From Gammaproteobacteria bacterium (GTDB lineage: Bacteria > Pseudomonadota > Gammaproteobacteria > DSM-16500), in contig JABDEN010000054.1 in the NCBI GenBank assembly GCA_013287025.1, forward strand, positions 1 to 12,157: a stretch of DNA of 12,157 nt, written 5' to 3'. Positions 1 through 6,987 of the stretch are shown here, one piece after another; within the stretch, counting starts at the first letter, position 1, and each line of letters begins with the position of its first letter. A program made the position numbers and the translations under genes. The notes under the pieces were generated by a model. That model did no database searches. It was not told where the DNA came from and saw only the letters and a list, made by a program, of their open reading frames with translations.

Positions 1-1091
1 TTTTGTAAAGCGATAGTAAAGCCGCTTTTTTTGTTTTTCGTTTTACTATTTTGAAGAAGATTTATAATTTTTGTAATCTGTTCATTTCTATTATCTTGAT
101 CGCAACATTTTAAGATATCAAGTTCGACCCTTAATGCAACCAATAATTTTTTTGCCTCAGGTTGATGGTGCTTAGTCAGTGCATAAATTCCTGTTTTATT
201 CGCATAGTTTTCTAATGAAGAAAGAATATCGATAGTTTTTTGAATGTCATCAAACAATTGGTTCTTTGTCATTTTCTTATCAATTGGAATGAAATGTAAT
301 TGATTTTGGCGATATTGTTCTATAATAGATTTAATGCAAAAATTTGGAGTTAATAATTTATTATATAATTGTCTATTCGTAATCGGATCAGTTGAATTTC
401 CCTTGTTAAACCATTCCTCAATAGCGCTACGTTCATAAGTTTGTCCCAGCACTGTGGTTACGGGATCTGTCATGATTTCGCCGTAAATGGGGCAAAGAAT
501 ATATTCTAGTAATTTATCATCGTCATCGCTTAAGTTCTTTTTATCATTTGATGTTGTGGCAAGCACAATAACTTTATTTTCAGAAGGGGAGGTCTTTAAT
601 TCAGGTGCTTGTTGCGATATAGCACTTACCATTTTATTTTCAGATAATTCATTGGTGCTTCTATCATTTAATTCCAGGGGAATAGAGGATTCTGAAGGAA
701 TTCCAGTATGTTTATTATCTATAAATATTGACTTTTCTTCATTGATTATATCTTTAGATTCCAATCTTAAAAAAGGGTTTTTAGTTTCTATCGCTGAATT
801 TTTTAAATCTGATCTAACAAGAGACATGAATGCTCTCGAAGGTAGTTCAAGTGGAGGAGTAAAGAATAGCATACTAGAAAATTGTGCATCGTTTCTTATA
901 GATTTAGAATCTAATTCCGGTGGCATAAATTCAATTTTATTTTCTGGTTCTTCGAGGGATTGATCTTGTGGAACAGTTTTGGAGGGTTTATTATCTGGCG
1001 TGTTAAAATATTGTAATAACTTATAAAGCCCAAAAATTGAAATTCCAGCTACACCTGCAATTATTATTGTATCCGAACGATTAGAACTCAT
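1..1091 (-). CDS. U-box domain protein, putative E3 ubiquitin ligase effector (3' end outside window)
   Basis: This is an open frame of 363 codons without a stop, running off the left edge. ATG at 1091-1089 overlaps the coaE stop (ATGA). Residues 8-29 are a hydrophobic segment after a short polar N-terminus, likely a membrane anchor. Residues 30-183 are a polar, Ser/Glu/Asn/Pro-rich, probably disordered linker with recurring ENK triplets. Residues 197-263 match a U-box: Cys200-Pro201-Ile202, Ile206-Met207, Asp209-Pro210-Val211, Gly216-x-Thr-Tyr-Glu-Arg221, Ile224-x-x-Trp227, Thr234-Asp-Pro-Ile-Thr238 and a closing helix. Zinc ligands of a RING finger are absent, as expected for a U-box. Residues 264-363 look helical, with Cys-Cys near residue 327. 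U-boxes recruit E2~ubiquitin; bacterial examples (Legionella LubX and GobX) are secreted effectors. The fold assignment is firm. Ligase activity, secretion and target are inference; a C-terminal secretion signal would lie outside the window. Confidence 0.88.
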   Translation of the reverse strand, partial: MSSNRSDTIIIAGVAGISIFGLYKLLQYFNTPDNKPSKTVPQDQSLEEPENKIEFMPPELDSKSIRNDAQFSSMLFFTPPLELPSRAFMSLVRSDLKNSAIETKNPFLRLESKDIINEEKSIFIDNKHTGIPSESSIPLELNDRSTNELSENKMVSAISQQAPELKTSPSENKVIVLATTSNDKKNLSDDDDKLLEYILCPIYGEIMTDPVTTVLGQTYERSAIEEWFNKGNSTDPITNRQLYNKLLTPNFCIKSIIEQYRQNQLHFIPIDKKMTKNQLFDDIQKTIDILSSLENYANKTGIYALTKHHQPEAKKLLVALRVELDILKCCDQDNRNEQITKIINLLQNSKTKNKKSGFTIALQ

Positions 1092-1714
1092 TTTTCATTA
1101 CTCTTATTATTGTTATTTATTGATGACAATGTTACATAACATTCATGAAGTTTTGCAACTTGTTTTTTTAAATTGGTTAAATCACCATGGTTTTCAACAA
1201 TATCATTTGCTAAAGCTAAACGATGTTGGCGAGAAACTTGAGTACGCATAACTTTTTCGATTTCTTCTTTTGTTAAATTATCTCGAATTTTGGCGCGTTC
1301 AATTTGTTGTTTTTCAGTTGCATCAACGACTAATACACGCTGTAAAATAGGATTAGGATCGGTTTCAAATAATAATGGAATGACAACGATGCAATAGGGT
1401 GAAGTAACGCTTTCAATTTTTTGTTTCATTTTTTTTAAGATAAGTGGATGCAAAAGTTTTTCAAGCCAAATACGTTGTTCATTTTCATGAAATACAATTG
1501 CCCGCAATTTTGCGCGATTTAATTTTTTATCAGGCAGTAAAATGGTTTCGCCGAATCTATCCACTAATTGTTGTAGCGTGCATTCATCAATCACCTCACG
1601 TGCAAGTTCATCAGTGTCGATGATGTTAATGCCTTTTTCTGCAAACAATTTTGCGACTGTGGATTTTCCACTTCCAATCCCACCTGTGAGTCCTATAACG
1701 TACATAATAATCAC
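1088..1714 (-). CDS. coaE: dephospho-CoA kinase CoaE
   Basis: CoaE phosphorylates the 3'-hydroxyl of dephospho-CoA with ATP, the last step of coenzyme A synthesis, in the cytosol. With the GTG start at 1714, the P-loop GLTGGIGSGKST spans residues 8-19, the DxD-type IDTDELAREV follows at 32-41, and HPLI, IPLLFE and the late SRQHRLALANDIVENHG segment of the family are all present. The length of 208 residues is usual. The start is uncertain: GTG 1714 gives a GTGA overlap with the pilD stop, whereas ATG 1705 gives the N-terminus most like other CoaE proteins (MYVIGLTGG); neither has a clear Shine-Dalgarno sequence. The C-terminus ends in an Asn/Lys-rich tail just before the overlapping start of the U-box gene. 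Linkage of coaE to pilBCD is common in gammaproteobacteria. Confidence 0.96.
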   Translation of the reverse strand: MIIMYVIGLTGGIGSGKSTVAKLFAEKGINIIDTDELAREVIDECTLQQLVDRFGETILLPDKKLNRAKLRAIVFHENEQRIWLEKLLHPLILKKMKQKIESVTSPYCIVVIPLLFETDPNPILQRVLVVDATEKQQIERAKIRDNLTKEEIEKVMRTQVSRQHRLALANDIVENHGDLTNLKKQVAKLHECYVTLSSINNNNKSNEK

Positions 1715-2586
1715 ATCATTGCAAATCGAGAAAGATAAATAAGTAAAATTTCCTTACCCCAAATAAGACTAATCCAACCTGCAATGGCAAGATATGGGCC
1801 GAAAGGTAATGGAACACTTCTAAAGTCTCTTTTAATAGCCATATGAGTTAAACCAAAAATAACTCCGATGACAGAGGCGATTAAAATAATGCTAGGCAAT
1901 TGTTGCCAGCCAAGAAATGCACCGAGTGCTGCTAAAAATTTATAATCCCCTTGACCCATTCCAACTTTGCCAGTACATAATTTAAAAAGTGCTTGCGTGA
2001 TAGCAAAAACGAGGTAGCCTGCGATGGCACCGATGATGGCATCGTGCGTGTTGGTAAAAATATTGAAAATGCTTAAAAATAATCCTGTCCACAATAATGT
2101 AAAAGTTAATTGGTCTGGCAAGATATGAAAATCTAAATCGATAAATGTTAAACCCATTATTATCCAGGTAAATATAAGCGCGCCCACTGTTTGCCATGAA
2201 AACCCAAACCGCCATGCGACATATACAGATGCCACACAGCAAAGAAATTCAACGACAAAATATCTTAGGGGAATTTTAGCGTGGCAATACGCACATTTTC
2301 CATTTAATACTAAGAAACTTAATACAGGAATATTGTGCCAGGGCTTTAAGCTTTTTTTACAATGCGTGCAATGAGAAAGAGGAAGAAAAAGATTGAGTTT
2401 TTCCGTATCTGACGCGTGAGAATTTAATCCTAAATAGGTGCGACACTCTTGATTCCATTCATCCTGGATCATTCGGGGTAAACGATAAATGAGTACATTT
2501 AAAAAACTGCCGATTAATAATGATAAAGCAGCAATAATTACGAGAAAAACATTTGGATTAGTTTCAAGAAAATTTATCATGTCCAT
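1711..2586 (-). CDS. pilD: prepilin peptidase / N-methyltransferase PilD
   Basis: This is a bifunctional inner-membrane aspartic peptidase (family A24) that removes the short leader of type IV prepilins and pseudopilins and N-methylates the new N-terminal residue. The N-terminal GSFLNV motif is at residues 26-31. Two CxxC pairs (Cys73/76 and Cys98/101) form the cytosolic zinc-binding loop of the full-length enzyme. The catalytic aspartates are Asp150 (in FIDLD) and Asp214 (in GQGDYK). Several hydrophobic segments fill the rest, and 291 residues is normal for the family. The start ATG overlaps the pilC stop by one base (TAATG); a second ATG two codons later is possible. It should process the pilin encoded at 4910-5305 and, if present elsewhere in the genome, type II secretion pseudopilins. 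Confidence 0.97.
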   Translation of the reverse strand: MDMINFLETNPNVFLVIIAALSLLIGSFLNVLIYRLPRMIQDEWNQECRTYLGLNSHASDTEKLNLFLPLSHCTHCKKSLKPWHNIPVLSFLVLNGKCAYCHAKIPLRYFVVEFLCCVASVYVAWRFGFSWQTVGALIFTWIIMGLTFIDLDFHILPDQLTFTLLWTGLFLSIFNIFTNTHDAIIGAIAGYLVFAITQALFKLCTGKVGMGQGDYKFLAALGAFLGWQQLPSIILIASVIGVIFGLTHMAIKRDFRSVPLPFGPYLAIAGWISLIWGKEILLIYLSRFAMM

Positions 2587-3779
2587 TATAGCGCTGTTCC
2601 TAGTTTAAAGATTGGTAAATACATCGCAATAACTAATCCACCGATTAAAACACCAAGTACCACCATAATCAAGGGTTCTAATATCTGACCTAGGTTGGAT
2701 ACAAAATGATCAATATCGGATTCATATAATTCTAACATTTTTTCGAGCATTTTTTCTAAACTTCCTGATTCTTCTCCAATTTTAATCATTTGTACGCATA
2801 AAATAGGGAAGTGTGGAATTTGTTGCATGGCGTAATGAAGAGGGTGCCCGATAATAATTTCTTGTTGAATTTTTTCAGTCGCTTTTTTATAAGTTAAACA
2901 ACTCGAGGCCAATGCAGTGAATTTAAGCGCATCTAATATGGGAATGCCGGCTATTAAAGTCATCATTAAATTTCTGATAAAATTTATCAATTTGATTTTT
3001 TGAAAAATAGAAAGTTTTAGATAAAAAGATTCTAGTTTCATTTGGAATTGTATAGAATTTTTTAATATATCCCAAAATAAAAAAATCCCAAATGGCGGAA
3101 TCATTAATATTAAACCGTAATGACAAAGCCAATGAGAGAAATTGATTACACATTGCGTCAATAAAGGTAAAGATTTATTCATTTCATGAAATAATTCTTC
3201 GAACTTTGGAACGACAAAAATAAGCATGATTATACTGACGCATGTCGCGATGATGGACACGATAATAGGATAAAATAAGGCTTGTTTAATTTTTTTATGA
3301 AGCAATAATTTTTTTTCTTTAAAGGCTGCAATTCTTGTGAGCATCGTAGGAAAAGTACCGGATTGAATTCCGACTTGTAATAATTCTCTCGTTAATGAAT
3401 CAATATATTGTGGGTATTTTTTAAGTGACTCTGAAAATGATATGCCATTCGAAATGTCGATTTCGAGATGATGTATGATCTGTTGTAATATAAGATTATT
3501 TTGGGTTCGTTTTAATATTTCGCAACTTTGTAAAATAGCAACGCCGGAGTGAATTAATGTAGCAAGTTGACGAAAAAAAATTGCAATTTCTAGCATGGAT
3601 GGTTTACGAAAATTTTTTGAAAAAAAAGATGAATATTTTTTTTTAATATAATTGACGGAAATGACATTTTGTTTTTTTAATTGATATTTGACTTGTTCAA
3701 TATCTGCAGAAAGTATATTACCCGAAATAATTTCACCTTTTTGATTTAATCCAGACCATTGAAAAATATGTTGTTTCAT
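2586..3779 (-). CDS. pilC: type IV pilus inner-membrane platform protein PilC
   Basis: This is the polytopic platform protein of the pilus motor, on which the PilB ATPase acts to insert pilins. Two GspF/T2SSF domains are visible, at about residues 65-190 and 268-390. They carry family-typical stretches such as ALFYPIIV (167-174), IGEESGSLEKML (334-345) and the C-terminal GGLVIAMYLPIF (380-391). In the first domain the usual GExSG motif reads GIQSG (137-141). Membrane segments are near 171-190, 221-240 and 368-390. The 397-residue length is typical. The start overlaps the pilB stop (ATGA), so translation is probably coupled; no convincing separate Shine-Dalgarno sequence is seen. The assignment as the PilC of this operon is secure from both sequence and position. 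Confidence 0.97.
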   Translation of the reverse strand: MKQHIFQWSGLNQKGEIISGNILSADIEQVKYQLKKQNVISVNYIKKKYSSFFSKNFRKPSMLEIAIFFRQLATLIHSGVAILQSCEILKRTQNNLILQQIIHHLEIDISNGISFSESLKKYPQYIDSLTRELLQVGIQSGTFPTMLTRIAAFKEKKLLLHKKIKQALFYPIIVSIIATCVSIIMLIFVVPKFEELFHEMNKSLPLLTQCVINFSHWLCHYGLILMIPPFGIFLFWDILKNSIQFQMKLESFYLKLSIFQKIKLINFIRNLMMTLIAGIPILDALKFTALASSCLTYKKATEKIQQEIIIGHPLHYAMQQIPHFPILCVQMIKIGEESGSLEKMLEKMLELYESDIDHFVSNLGQILEPLIMVVLGVLIGGLVIAMYLPIFKLGTAL

Positions 3780-4885
3780 GAATGTAATACTCTTTTGATT
3801 TCGGAAAGACTCGTTTGCCCCATTCGCAATTTCTCACGCGCCGATTGTTGTAATGTGTCACGTATGTTAGATTTTAATTGATGTCGATTTGCTAAATGTT
3901 CTAATATATCTTCTGTCATAGATAGGCATTCATATACGCCTATTCGACCTTTATAACCATCAAGACATTCATCACATGAATCTGCATCGAATAATTCAGG
4001 TTGAACGAGATTGGGTTTTTTGCAATTTTCGCATAATTTTCTTAATAATCGTTGTCCAAGAATTAATGAAACTGCATGTTCAATATAATAGTGCGAAATC
4101 CCAAGTGAACATAGTCGTCCTATAGCATCCATCGCACTATTCGTATGTAAGGTTGCAAAAACGAGATGCCCGGTGTTAGCGGCTTGTACGGCAATTTCTG
4201 CGGTTTCTTTATCTCGAATTTCGCCAATCATAATAATATCAGGATCTTGACGTAACAATGCGCGCAACACATTCGGAAAATCTAAACCAATTTTAGGATT
4301 GATATTCACCTGATTAATACCATTCAATTGCATTTCAATAGGATCTTCCGCAGTAGCAATATTTATTTCAGACGTGTTTCGATATTGCAATGCAGAATAA
4401 AGTGTCACTGTTTTTCCAGAACCGGTTGGACCTGTCACTAATATTAATCCGTGCGAGTGCGAAATGTTATGCATAAAAATGCTATGTTGAGAAGGTAAAA
4501 AACCAAGTTCTTCAATATTTAATGATATTTTGCTTGAATCTAATAAACGTAAAACAATTTTTTCTCCAAAAAAAGTTGGACATGAACTCATGCGAATATC
4601 AATGCCAAATAATTGAAATCTTCCATCTTGAGGTAATCGTTTTTCAGTCATATCCAGTTGTGCTAATACTTTTAAACGTGCGATAAAACGTGACGCAAGG
4701 GAAGTTGCTATATTTTGTTTTTCACGCAAAATGCCATCACATCGATAGCGAATACGATATAAATCCCGAAATGGTTCAATATGTATATCAGAAACAAAAA
4801 GAAGAATTGCTTCCTGAATAATTTGATTGACTATTTGAATGATTGATTCATCTAAATCATCATGATGCGAATTTGCTTTTTGCAT
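3776..4885 (-). CDS. pilB: type IV pilus assembly ATPase PilB, short form lacking the N-terminal domain
   Basis: This is the hexameric cytosolic motor ATPase for pilus extension. Seen in order: the N2-like region (SDIHIEP at 32-38, RLPQDGR at 83-89), Walker A GPTGSGKT (152-159), Asp box ending in AEDPIE (179-184), Walker B DIIMIGEIRD (216-225), His box with GHLVFATLHTNSA (239-251), and a zinc tetracysteine Cys285/288/304/307. The tetracysteine marks PilB/GspE extension ATPases and is absent from PilT retraction ATPases. At 369 residues it is far shorter than the roughly 560-residue PilB of most gammaproteobacteria, and the whole N-terminal GspE/MshEN-type domain is missing. An in-frame TAA lies two codons before the ATG and the pilin gene ends 24 bases upstream, so there is no room for it. 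A GGA-type Shine-Dalgarno sequence sits 7 bases before the start. Confidence 0.95.
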   Translation of the reverse strand: MQKANSHHDDLDESIIQIVNQIIQEAILLFVSDIHIEPFRDLYRIRYRCDGILREKQNIATSLASRFIARLKVLAQLDMTEKRLPQDGRFQLFGIDIRMSSCPTFFGEKIVLRLLDSSKISLNIEELGFLPSQHSIFMHNISHSHGLILVTGPTGSGKTVTLYSALQYRNTSEINIATAEDPIEMQLNGINQVNINPKIGLDFPNVLRALLRQDPDIIMIGEIRDKETAEIAVQAANTGHLVFATLHTNSAMDAIGRLCSLGISHYYIEHAVSLILGQRLLRKLCENCKKPNLVQPELFDADSCDECLDGYKGRIGVYECLSMTEDILEHLANRHQLKSNIRDTLQQSAREKLRMGQTSLSEIKRVLHS

Positions 4886-4909
4886 GACTTATTCCAATCT
4901 TAAAAATTT

Positions 4910-5305
4910 TCAGTAATTGCATAAACCCGCATCAATACATGTTCCGCTAATATTCCAATGACTGCCATTCTCATCAGGCGTTAAAATATAAGTGACTTCA
5001 TGTAGGATTTTGGTGGCGACCGCTTGAATAATTCCACTTATGACTTTAATGCTCGCCATATTTTTTGTGGATTTTGGTTCTTCAGGAATGCCATTCAATC
5101 CATTTGATAAATCGGCCGCAGGTATTCCTTGTTGTAAAGCTAGTGCAACTGCTGTTTTAAATACTTCTGTCGCCGTGACAATTTCTGCAAAACGAGCACG
5201 CTCGGTATACGATTGATAAGAGGGAATTGCAATAGCTGATAAAATTCCGATGATGACAACGACAATCATTAATTCAATTAATGAAAATCCAAATATGTTT
5301 TTCAT
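4910..5305 (-). CDS. pilA: type IV pilin (prepilin)
   Basis: A short leader MKNIFG is followed by the class IVa prepilin motif. PilD should cut after Gly6, leaving Phe7 as the methylated first residue of the mature protein and Glu11 as the conserved Glu5. A hydrophobic helix runs to about residue 29, then the amphipathic helix and a small globular domain. Two cysteines near the C-terminus (Cys123 and Cys129) probably close a small disulfide loop of five residues, shorter than in most major pilins. The total of 131 residues is small but within the family range. It is the first gene of the operon that also encodes its ATPase, platform and peptidase. It has a GGAG Shine-Dalgarno sequence 6 bases before the ATG. 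Whether it is the major pilin or a minor one cannot be told here. Confidence 0.94.
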   Translation of the reverse strand: MKNIFGFSLIELMIVVVIIGILSAIAIPSYQSYTERARFAEIVTATEVFKTAVALALQQGIPAADLSNGLNGIPEEPKSTKNMASIKVISGIIQAVATKILHEVTYILTPDENGSHWNISGTCIDAGLCNY

Positions 5306-5311
5306 GTGTTA

Positions 5312-5315
5312 CTCC
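5312..5315 (-). promoter_or_regulatory. ribosome binding site of the pilin gene
   Basis: The minus strand reads GGAG followed by TAACAC and the ATG at 5305. This is the only canonical Shine-Dalgarno sequence in the pil operon; the genes from pilC onward rely on overlaps. That fits a pilin needed in larger amounts than its assembly proteins. Confidence 0.75.
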
Positions 5316-5396
5316 AATGTAAATAATTTTATAAAAGTTTGAAATTAAAAAGGAAATTTTTGAATAATAGGAGGGGGATAAATCAGAATGGATTTA

Positions 5397-5425
5397 TTTA
5401 TATCTTTTTTTCAAAACGAATGCAA
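5397..5425 (-). promoter_or_regulatory. candidate promoter of the pilin-pilBCD-coaE-U-box operon
   Basis: On the minus strand TTGCAT (5425-5420) lies 17 bases before TATAAA (5402-5397). This is a good -10 with a poor -35 for the housekeeping sigma factor, and would give an untranslated leader of about 85 bases. In such AT-rich DNA this could be chance. No clear sigma-54 site was found, although pilin genes often use one. Confidence 0.3.
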
Positions 5426-5442
5426 ATAAAAATTTATAAAAA

Positions 5443-5460
5443 TTAAAAAATATTTTTTAA
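5443..5460. repeat. perfect AT-only 18-bp palindrome after the symporter gene, possible weak terminator
   Basis: The sequence TTAAAAAATATTTTTTAA is a perfect palindrome starting four bases beyond the stop codon of the symporter gene. It is flanked on each side by a copy of AAAATTTATAAA (5429-5440 and 5459-5470). It could form an AT hairpin with a T-rich follow-on for minus-strand transcripts, but the stem would be weak, so terminator function is uncertain. Confidence 0.35.
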
Positions 5461-5463
5461 AAT

Positions 5464-6762
5464 TTATAAATCCTTAGGATACTGCGCCAATAATTTCGCG
5501 GCCTCAGCTTGCGAAAACGGCACTTTATAAGAAGTTTCAGTGCAATTAGTTTCGATTGCATTTTGTTTTTTTGAAAAGTGGTCAACGAATGATGCGCACA
5601 CGAGATCGCCCCAGACATTCGTCATGGTGCGGAAACGATCGAGAATTCTGTCAAAAGGAAGTAATAAAGCGATCGCCGATGTCGGAACGTTTACACTTCG
5701 TAATACCATTACCATCGTCACTAAACCACCTTCTGGAATACCCGTCGCTCCCATTCCTGCCATGATAGATGCAACAAAAATGCCGACTTGTGCCATGATA
5801 GATAAATCCATTCCTAAAATCTGACAGAAAAATACAGTAGAAACGGCTTCATACATTGCGGTACCCGCAAGATTGATTGTTGTTGCAAATGGTAAAACAA
5901 AACGTGCGACTTCATCACTGGTTTCTTGTTTTTTTGCTGCAATGAGTGCAACAGGAAGTGTTGCAATCGAGCTTGATGTTACGAATGCAGTCAGCATAGC
6001 GGGCGATGCATGACGCGCAAATTCTTTGGCTTTTTTACGCATCACAAATTTGACTAAGCCAAGTTGCCACAGAATTTGTAAAACCAATCCAAACAGGAAA
6101 ACTAAGATAAAAAGCGACATACCACTAATGCTTTGCATCAGGCGATCTTGCATGCTTGCCTCAGCAATTGCCGCGCCTAATAAAGAAAATAATCCAAGCG
6201 GTGTTAAAAACATTAACCAAATAATCATTTTCACGAAAATATTTCGGAGTGCTGCAAAAAATTGAATAACGGGTTTAGCAGTTTCACCAACAGAAATACA
6301 AGCAATAGAAAATGCAATGCTAAAGATGACAATAGACATAATTTCAAATTTAGCCGCGGCAGCAATAATATTGGGTGGGAAAAGTGTTAATAAAAAATCG
6401 GTAAACAAAACGGGTTTTAGATGTTCGGGTGAAGAATTCGCGAGAATTAACTCAGCAGGCATTCCTATACCTGGCTTAATAATATTTAATAAAAGTAATC
6501 CGATGACGACTGCAAAACCCACACTTAATATGACATAACCAATGGCGTATACGCCGATAGATCCAAGTTTTTTAAAGTTTCCGATAGAGGTAATGGCGCT
6601 GACTAAGGCTGAAAAAATTAAGGGGAGGGCAATTAATTTTAATAAGTTGATGAAAACTTTTCCGATCCAGTTCATTGAAATCATGGCTTCTGGAAAATAT
6701 AGTCCCCCCATAATTGCGAGAAAAATACTTGCCATTATTAACCAAAACATATTTTTTTGCAT
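5464..6762 (-). CDS. dicarboxylate/amino acid:cation symporter (DAACS family), probably glutamate/aspartate type
   Basis: This inner-membrane secondary transporter belongs to the GltP/GltPh/EAAT fold family. Numbered from the ATG at 6762 (432 residues), the HP1 hairpin serines are 263-265 (SSSIATLP), the TM7 signature reads NLAGT (297-301), the HP2 motif GIPEGG is at 341-346, and TM8 carries Asp375, Arg378, Thr379, Asn382 and Asp386. These align with the GltPh substrate residues Asp394, Arg397, Thr398, Asn401 and Asp405. An Arg at the 397 position suggests an acidic substrate. Oddly, the Asp of the usual NMDGT motif (a sodium ligand in GltPh) is Ala299. The frame could extend to a TTG at 6777, but the ATG has GAAGG 8 bases upstream and is preferred. 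It is transcribed divergently from the glycosyltransferase at 7034. Confidence 0.92.
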   Translation of the reverse strand: MQKNMFWLIMASIFLAIMGGLYFPEAMISMNWIGKVFINLLKLIALPLIFSALVSAITSIGNFKKLGSIGVYAIGYVILSVGFAVVIGLLLLNIIKPGIGMPAELILANSSPEHLKPVLFTDFLLTLFPPNIIAAAAKFEIMSIVIFSIAFSIACISVGETAKPVIQFFAALRNIFVKMIIWLMFLTPLGLFSLLGAAIAEASMQDRLMQSISGMSLFILVFLFGLVLQILWQLGLVKFVMRKKAKEFARHASPAMLTAFVTSSSIATLPVALIAAKKQETSDEVARFVLPFATTINLAGTAMYEAVSTVFFCQILGMDLSIMAQVGIFVASIMAGMGATGIPEGGLVTMVMVLRSVNVPTSAIALLLPFDRILDRFRTMTNVWGDLVCASFVDHFSKKQNAIETNCTETSYKVPFSQAEAAKLLAQYPKDL

Positions 6763-6770
6763 GCTATCAA

Positions 6771-6775
6771 CCTTC
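6771..6775 (-). promoter_or_regulatory. ribosome binding site that fixes the symporter start
   Basis: GAAGG on the minus strand lies 8 bases before ATG 6762 and only overlaps or abuts the alternative TTG 6777, so it decides for the ATG. It falls at the outer end of the large hairpin repeat. Confidence 0.65.
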
Positions 6776-6958
6776 AAAGAAAAGTCTACGGTCCATTTAC
6801 AATTCTACTAGGATGGCCACAAAACCTTGATTTTCTGCGATCCGCTACTCACATACTGACAACGTATGCTCCGTTGCGGTTCTCAAAAATCAATCTTTTT
6901 TGACGCATCCTAGCGAACTGTAAAATGGACCTTGGGTTCTAGCTTCTTTTCCTTGAAG
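6772..6958. repeat. long imperfect hairpin repeat (MITE-like palindromic element)
   Basis: Nested inverted repeats cover nearly the whole gap between the divergent genes. The outermost pair is CTTCAAAGAAAAG (6772-6784) against CTTTTCCTTGAAG (6946-6958), 12 of 13 paired. The main arms are 6790-6815 and 6906-6931, beginning GGTCCATTTACA and ending TGTAAAATGGACC. The inner arms are 6827-6845 and 6876-6893, and the tip is CATAC/GTATG (6852-6856 and 6864-6868). The interior is richer in G+C than the surroundings. No open frame of note lies inside. This architecture resembles a non-autonomous palindromic element or a dispersed intergenic repeat; copy number cannot be judged from one window. Confidence 0.75.
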
Positions 6959-6987
6959 CAATTCTGGTTACCAATTTTACAACATAA

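Noticed and set aside
197..500. RING finger instead of U-box in the partial gene
   Set aside because: The spaced Cys/His pairs needed to bind two zinc ions are absent; the hydrophobic and salt-bridge pattern is that of a U-box.
487..963. Plus-strand 158-codon open frame
   Set aside because: It lies opposite the U-box gene and its translation is Ser/Leu-rich antisense with no recognisable motif; the minus strand carries the real domain.
4860..4930. Frameshift hiding a PilB N-terminal domain
   Set aside because: Only 24 bases separate the intact pilin stop from the pilB start, and an in-frame stop lies just upstream, so no coding remnant can be there.
5306..5463. Sigma-54 promoter before the pilin gene
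   Set aside because: No GG-N10-GC core with TGGCAC/TTGCA spacing was found; the lone TTGCA at 5425-5421 has no partner.
5540..6811. Several plus-strand open frames of 69-94 codons opposite the symporter
   Set aside because: All are shadows of a highly hydrophobic gene with complete family motifs on the minus strand.
6772..6958. Intrinsic terminator or insertion sequence
   Set aside because: No gene ends here, no T run follows the stem for either strand in the proper place, and no transposase fragment is present.
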